DNA from: a virus
IMG/VR virus record: IMGVR_UViG_3300025117_000241
Location: 1-22,029 of that record
DNA: 22,029 nt
Strand: one strand, 5' to 3'
Shown piece by piece: positions 18,061 through 22,029 of the stretch (position 1 is the first letter of the stretch; each line of letters begins with the position of its first letter). The position numbers were made by a program, and so were the translations under genes. The notes below the pieces were generated by a model. It saw only the letters and a list, made by a program, of their open reading frames with translations. It was not told where the DNA came from and did not search any database.

Positions 18061-18329
18061 TGCGGCAACTTGCTCTCTACGCAAGAGGTGAGGGTGGGTT
18101 GCCAGCCGAAACAACCGAGGCCGACATCTGCGAACGCTTCGGCTGGACGTTTACCGAACTGGATAACGAGGATCAAGATCGCGTATATACGGCAGTAGCA
18201 CTGGCGAATATACGCGATTGTGTTAGCAGAATTAAGCAGTGGCTATCGAGTAGTGGCAAGTCGCATATTGATGAGAGAGACCTGGAGATTTGGGGTGTCA
18301 TTATGAAAGCGGAGAAACAAGATGGCTGA
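18060..18329 (+). CDS. Tail assembly chaperone, downstream (T) part
   Basis: The 89-residue part, LALYARGEGGLPAETTEADI, CERFGWTFTELDNEDQDRVY, ANIRDCVSRIKQWLSSSGKS, DERDLEIWGVIMK, overlaps the G-like stop by one base (TAATG). ATG 18060 has no good ribosome site, so its main route of translation is probably the -1 frameshift at CCCAAAC, as in lambda and most siphoviruses, where this part is made only as an extension. The C-terminal helix (RDLEIWGVIM) probably binds the tape measure. The tape measure start lies inside its last codons. Confidence 0.75.
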   Translation: MRQLALYARGEGGLPAETTEADICERFGWTFTELDNEDQDRVYTAVALANIRDCVSRIKQWLSSSGKSHIDERDLEIWGVIMKAEKQDG

Positions 18330-20973
18330 TGCACTTGCAAGGATCATCGTCCAAACAAAAGATCAAGCCTCTCAGCAATTTGAGGAGATATTCGCACGCA
18401 TAAATGCACAGTATGGCAATTCTATGAGTGTATATAAGAAAATGTCCTTGGCGAATACGGAATTTATGCAAACACAGCGCAAGATGGCCGAGGCTGGTGT
18501 TAGCATTACTGGAGTCACAGCCACACAAACAAAGGCACACCTTGATCTTGCTAATGCCGCTGGACAGAACGCACAGAAGTACAAGGAGTTAGAGAGTAGC
18601 ACAACCACTGCTGGTCAAGGCTTCAAACTCTTCGGCATGAACATTGTGGACATCGCCGCAAAATTTTATTTGTTGCAGACAAGTATTCGCGCTGTTATTC
18701 AGGGAATTGAGGGACTGTTCAAACTGGCCGAACTTGGCGCACAGGTGCAACAGTCTGATATTTCATTCGCTCGTTTATTGAAAACACTTGATGCTGCGCC
18801 AGATGTGATGGATCGTCTGCGTGAGGCGGCTGGCGGACTGGCAACCGACTATGAGTTGCAATCGAAGTCGGCCATTGTCCTAATGGGTACGAGTGGAGAA
18901 CTTGGTAAACAACTAGCAAATAATTTACCTCAATTGATGGAAATTGCTCGTGCGGCAAAGATAGTCAACCCCGCCATACGCGATGTAGACTATGCCTATG
19001 AGTCATTGACAACGGGTATCAAACGCGGTGAGAAACGCTGGTTGGATAACATCGGTATTATTTTCAAGGCTGAAGATGCCTATATAGAATATGCTACAGC
19101 AATTGGGAAAAGCGTTGGAGAACTCACCGCTGAGGAACAACAACTTGCATATTTGGAGAAAACATTGCGAGTCGGGGAGATAATCAAAAAGCAGGCCGGA
19201 GAGAGTACGGACTCACTTACTGATAAATATGGCATACTCAAAACAGAATTACAAGAGTCTAAACAAGCCTTTGGAGAATTTCTCAACGAGGCACTTTCGC
19301 CCACTCTTATCGAAATGACAAGATTGCTGAGCATTGTTAACGATCATGCTCCTACTTGGATCGCATGGGGAGAGGCAATTGCCCCAATTATTGAGAAGGC
19401 ATACAAACTCAATATGCAACTCAACCCAGCCTTTATTATACTCAAGGCTATCTCTGACCTGCTTGGCCCCATGCCAGAAGAACATAGGGAGGTTGCTGAT
19501 TCCATTGATACTGTTACAGAGGCCGTTGCTAAAGAATCGGATGTTTTCGCCTTAGCCATTGAAGGTATAGAAAACTACTCCGATAAATGGCGTGCGGCTG
19601 CTGATAAAATTGTTGAAACTGAGTTGGATAAAGTCAACCGTCTACTAGATGAGAATGAGAAATTCGGGGAGAAGATAGCAGACCTTGAACTCGATCTCAA
19701 TGATAAATTACAAGATATTCGTGAAAAGGCAGATAAGAATAGACTTGATACTTACAGGAAATATGATGATCGCATTGTTGATGCAAGGGAATCTTTCAAT
19801 GATCGCATGATTGATCTGGAAAGATCGCTCATGGATAATCTCCTGTCCGAGAATGAAAGTTATGCACAAGCACGCATGGCCCTTATGCAACGACTAACTG
19901 ATTCTCTTAGAGATTTCGATGAGCGTCGTGCAGACTCAATTGAAGACGTCAACCAAGATTTGGCCGAATCCGATTCTGATTATGCCCGTGACCTTGCTAG
20001 AGTCAATGAGGATGCATTAACTGATATTGAGAGAGCACGGCGTGATTATGGTGATGATGCCGAGAGATTAGCCGCGCGTTTGCAAGATATAGAGGATCAG
20101 CGTCTTGATCAATTGCTTTCTCTTGAGAGACGACATATCGATCAAAGAGCCGATCTACAAAGAAGAATGGCCGAGGTAGAGGATGATTATTCCACTGAGC
20201 GTCGACGGCGTATTGAGGAAGAGATACAACGTGATTTGGATGCACTAGAAGCCAAACACACAGCAGAACTTTCTATGATACGAGATAAGTATGTCCGTGA
20301 GTTGGATGAGGCTAATATAAAACATGCACGAGAAATAGAGGATTTGGAGACAGCCAAACAAGCACAGATTGCTGTTATTATTGCTGCTGAGGGAGCAGCA
20401 ACAGAGAAAGCTAATGAAGAATCTCAAAAACGACGTGAACAAGCCGAAGAGGATATAAAGAAGATTACGGAGGCAATTGAAAAAGGATTCAAGGTTGCCT
20501 GGCTTGATGCTTTGCTTTCGGTAACGACTGAGGGATCACAGATTCATGAAATGCTTGAGGTTGCACGTCTTAAGACCATGGGTGCATCAGATGCTATGCT
20601 TGTGTATCGAGATCGGTTACAAGAGGCAGGAAACACAGCATTTGGTCTAGCCACAATAATGTATCAAATGGGCCTAATATCTACCCTTCCTAGCATACCA
20701 CCCCCTCCAGATTGGACACGTCATCAGGGTCGTCAGCATGGTGGCCCGGTATGGCCCGGTGGGGCATTCCCTGTTGGCGAGGCTGGCCCAGAACTCTTTA
20801 TGCCAAAAACTGCTGGCACAATTATTCCTAATAATATGCTCGGTGGCGGCACAAATATAACTATCAGTGCGGGTGCATTCCTCGGATCGCGCGCTGATGC
20901 TATTCGCTTAGGCAATGAACTTGCGCCTATCATCGCACGCAGTTTGAAAGCACACGGGATACAGATACAGTAG
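18322..20973 (+). CDS. Tail tape measure protein
   Basis: The 883-residue protein sets tail length and is released with DNA. Start ATG 18322 overlaps the chaperone end; GGAG (18311-18314) is seven bases upstream. N-terminal helices (RIIVQTKDQASQQFEEIFAR) lead to FGMNIVDIAAKFYLLQTSIR, a hydrophobic stretch, and the region AELGAQVQQSDISFARLLKT to NPAIRDVDYAYESLTTGIKR typical of tape measures. About 430-720 is an Asp/Arg/Glu-rich coiled coil (DRIVDARESFNDRMIDLERS). The end GGPVWPGGAFPVGEAGPELF, MPKTAGTIIPNN is the usual tape measure C-terminus. At about 0.15 nm per residue the tail would be near 130 nm. No peptidase or lysozyme domain is seen. Confidence 0.9.
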   Translation: MADALARIIVQTKDQASQQFEEIFARINAQYGNSMSVYKKMSLANTEFMQTQRKMAEAGVSITGVTATQTKAHLDLANAAGQNAQKYKELESSTTTAGQGFKLFGMNIVDIAAKFYLLQTSIRAVIQGIEGLFKLAELGAQVQQSDISFARLLKTLDAAPDVMDRLREAAGGLATDYELQSKSAIVLMGTSGELGKQLANNLPQLMEIARAAKIVNPAIRDVDYAYESLTTGIKRGEKRWLDNIGIIFKAEDAYIEYATAIGKSVGELTAEEQQLAYLEKTLRVGEIIKKQAGESTDSLTDKYGILKTELQESKQAFGEFLNEALSPTLIEMTRLLSIVNDHAPTWIAWGEAIAPIIEKAYKLNMQLNPAFIILKAISDLLGPMPEEHREVADSIDTVTEAVAKESDVFALAIEGIENYSDKWRAAADKIVETELDKVNRLLDENEKFGEKIADLELDLNDKLQDIREKADKNRLDTYRKYDDRIVDARESFNDRMIDLERSLMDNLLSENESYAQARMALMQRLTDSLRDFDERRADSIEDVNQDLAESDSDYARDLARVNEDALTDIERARRDYGDDAERLAARLQDIEDQRLDQLLSLERRHIDQRADLQRRMAEVEDDYSTERRRRIEEEIQRDLDALEAKHTAELSMIRDKYVRELDEANIKHAREIEDLETAKQAQIAVIIAAEGAATEKANEESQKRREQAEEDIKKITEAIEKGFKVAWLDALLSVTTEGSQIHEMLEVARLKTMGASDAMLVYRDRLQEAGNTAFGLATIMYQMGLISTLPSIPPPPDWTRHQGRQHGGPVWPGGAFPVGEAGPELFMPKTAGTIIPNNMLGGGTNITISAGAFLGSRADAIRLGNELAPIIARSLKAHGIQIQ

Positions 20974-20982
20974 GCAAAGTGT

Positions 20983-22029
20983 ATGGCATCTGCATCTCTA
21001 ATTGTTGAGACTGACTGGCCGAGCAAGGGAGACTATGCTAGTCTTGGTTGGAGGATCGTTGCTACGCCAACGAACGACGATGATTTCATTGTTGGCGGCT
21101 TGCTTGGCAATGGCATCGGTGCGGGACTTGAAAACATTGTTTACCTTGTGCAAGACTATAGCATCACGCGTGGTCGCACGAGTGAATTGGAGCGTGTGGG
21201 TGTCGGTACGGCAACAATCACAGTTGACAGTCCGAGTGCATTGTTCTCACCATTGAACACAAGCGGATGCCTAAGTGGAAGCCTACTGCCAAATAGAAGG
21301 ATCAACATCGGTTGGAAGTTCGGTAGTCCCGCGAGTACGTTCTATCGCTTTGTTGGTAAGTTGAAAGAGATCAACTCTGAGCCTGACACTGGTGGCGGTC
21401 GCAATGCCGTGCTAGTGTGTACGGATGACTGGAATGAGTTACAAAGGGTTGAGACACGGAGTACGCTATATCAGAATGTGCAAAGCGGAAGCCTTGCCGG
21501 TAGCCTGCTTGATAACGCTGGCTACTTCACTACCTGCCGAAACATTGCCGATGGCGCAGATAACTATCGGTATGCCTACTTCGAGCGGCGCAAGTTGGAT
21601 GAGGTATTGGTTGACATTGAACGCACCGAGTATGGGTTCATATACATCAATGGTGCAGGCGCATTCGTGTTCCACGATAGGAACTATCGAAGCGTTACGT
21701 CAACAGTAAGCGCATCGTTCGACAACACAATGGCGGGTATTTCCTACCGTCGAAGTGATGATGACATTGCAACAGTAGCAGAAGTGCCGTATGTGCCAAA
21801 GGTGCAGAAGGCCGAGACAACGGTTTGGACGTTGCAACCGCAGGGTGCGCTAGACATACCTGCACAGTCTAGTGGAAGTTTCTTTGGCAACTATCTTGAT
21901 CCCGGCACTTGTCAACTTGCACCAGCATTAGGTGTAGCCAGCGGCACGGCCAATTTCTTCACTGCCTCAGATGGCACGGGAACGAATGTTGGCGCGGACT
22001 TTAGCACTTCGTTTGTGGCATTTGCGGAA
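20983..22029 (+). CDS. Distal tail / minor tail protein, 3' end outside the window
   Basis: The frame from ATG 20983 is open to the last base (349 codons seen). It starts ASASLIVETDWPSKGDYASL, then VYLVQDYSITRGRTSELERV, GVGTATITVDSPSALFSPLN, SGSLLPNRRINIGWKFG, TFYRFVGKLKEIN and LVCTDDWNEL. The pattern 'V....i.RGR..el....pGtatitl.N.dg.fsP.n' with 'f.G.v..i' is that of the minor tail protein (Dit or hub-like) found right after tape measure genes in many siphoviruses. GRNAVLVCTDDWNELQRVET resembles the 'v...a.D....l' strand of such proteins. AGGCAAAG upstream is a modest ribosome site. The protein links the tail tube to the tip; its C-terminus cannot be judged. Confidence 0.75.
   Translation, partial: MASASLIVETDWPSKGDYASLGWRIVATPTNDDDFIVGGLLGNGIGAGLENIVYLVQDYSITRGRTSELERVGVGTATITVDSPSALFSPLNTSGCLSGSLLPNRRINIGWKFGSPASTFYRFVGKLKEINSEPDTGGGRNAVLVCTDDWNELQRVETRSTLYQNVQSGSLAGSLLDNAGYFTTCRNIADGADNYRYAYFERRKLDEVLVDIERTEYGFIYINGAGAFVFHDRNYRSVTSTVSASFDNTMAGISYRRSDDDIATVAEVPYVPKVQKAETTVWTLQPQGALDIPAQSSGSFFGNYLDPGTCQLAPALGVASGTANFFTASDGTGTNVGADFSTSFVAFAE

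Noticed and set aside
1-22029. tRNA genes, CRISPR arrays, insertion sequences, integrase or att sites
   Set aside because: I looked for cloverleaf-type inverted repeats, spaced repeats and transposase motifs and saw none, apart from the HNH gene.

Overview
The window is a stretch of a tailed double-stranded DNA virus (Caudoviricetes) or a prophage. Its gene order is the classic late module: large terminase, portal, capsid protease/scaffold, decoration protein, major capsid protein, head-tail adaptors, tail terminator, tail tube, frameshifted tail chaperones, tape measure, distal tail protein. A long tape measure, paired tail chaperones and no sheath gene point to a long non-contractile tail (siphovirus-like). 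The head genes (DUF935-type portal, Mu I/Z-like protease-scaffold) resemble the Mu-like head module. The host cannot be named from the sequence. The promoters are ordinary sigma70 type and Shine-Dalgarno sites are clear, so it is a bacterial host. Neither end of the viral genome is seen: the terminase is cut at the left edge and a distal tail gene at the right edge.

Layout. 2-2946 (+): terminase C-terminus, a small zinc-knuckle protein, portal with an extra N-terminal HTH-like segment, SH3-like protein. 2933-4289 (-): an island of five small reverse-strand genes with two near-identical sigma70 promoters; one gene is broken by a one-base shift at a 14-bp palindrome. 4290-4633: divergent control region with a strong terminator-like hairpin. 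4634-7861 (+): FmdB-like zinc ribbon protein (TTG start), protease-scaffold, decoration protein, major capsid protein. 7862-8946: two RNA-structured spacers (a pseudoknot candidate and several hairpins) around a virion-type protein. 8947-11425: small proteins and a repeat-rich fibre-like protein. 11493-12008: head-tail adaptor. 12015-12539 (-): HNH homing endonuclease with a perfect consensus promoter. 12611-15309 (+): two glycosyltransferase-like enzymes and a tiny gene between them; the first has an apparent frameshift near its N-terminus. 15309-17162: tail completion, tail terminator-like and a second fibre-like protein. 17163-17296: promoter with 13-bp direct repeats plus hairpins. 17297-22029: tail tube, chaperones joined by a -1 slippery site, tape measure, start of the distal tail gene.

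Working together: the forward genes package DNA, build and mature the head, add adaptors and build the tail. The reverse-strand genes are moron-like, each unit with its own host-type promoter and a very short leader. The most unusual parts are the reverse island between portal and protease, the carbohydrate-enzyme cassette inside the connector genes, and the structured spacers after the major capsid gene. Function calls rest on reading protein sequence by eye, without database searches.
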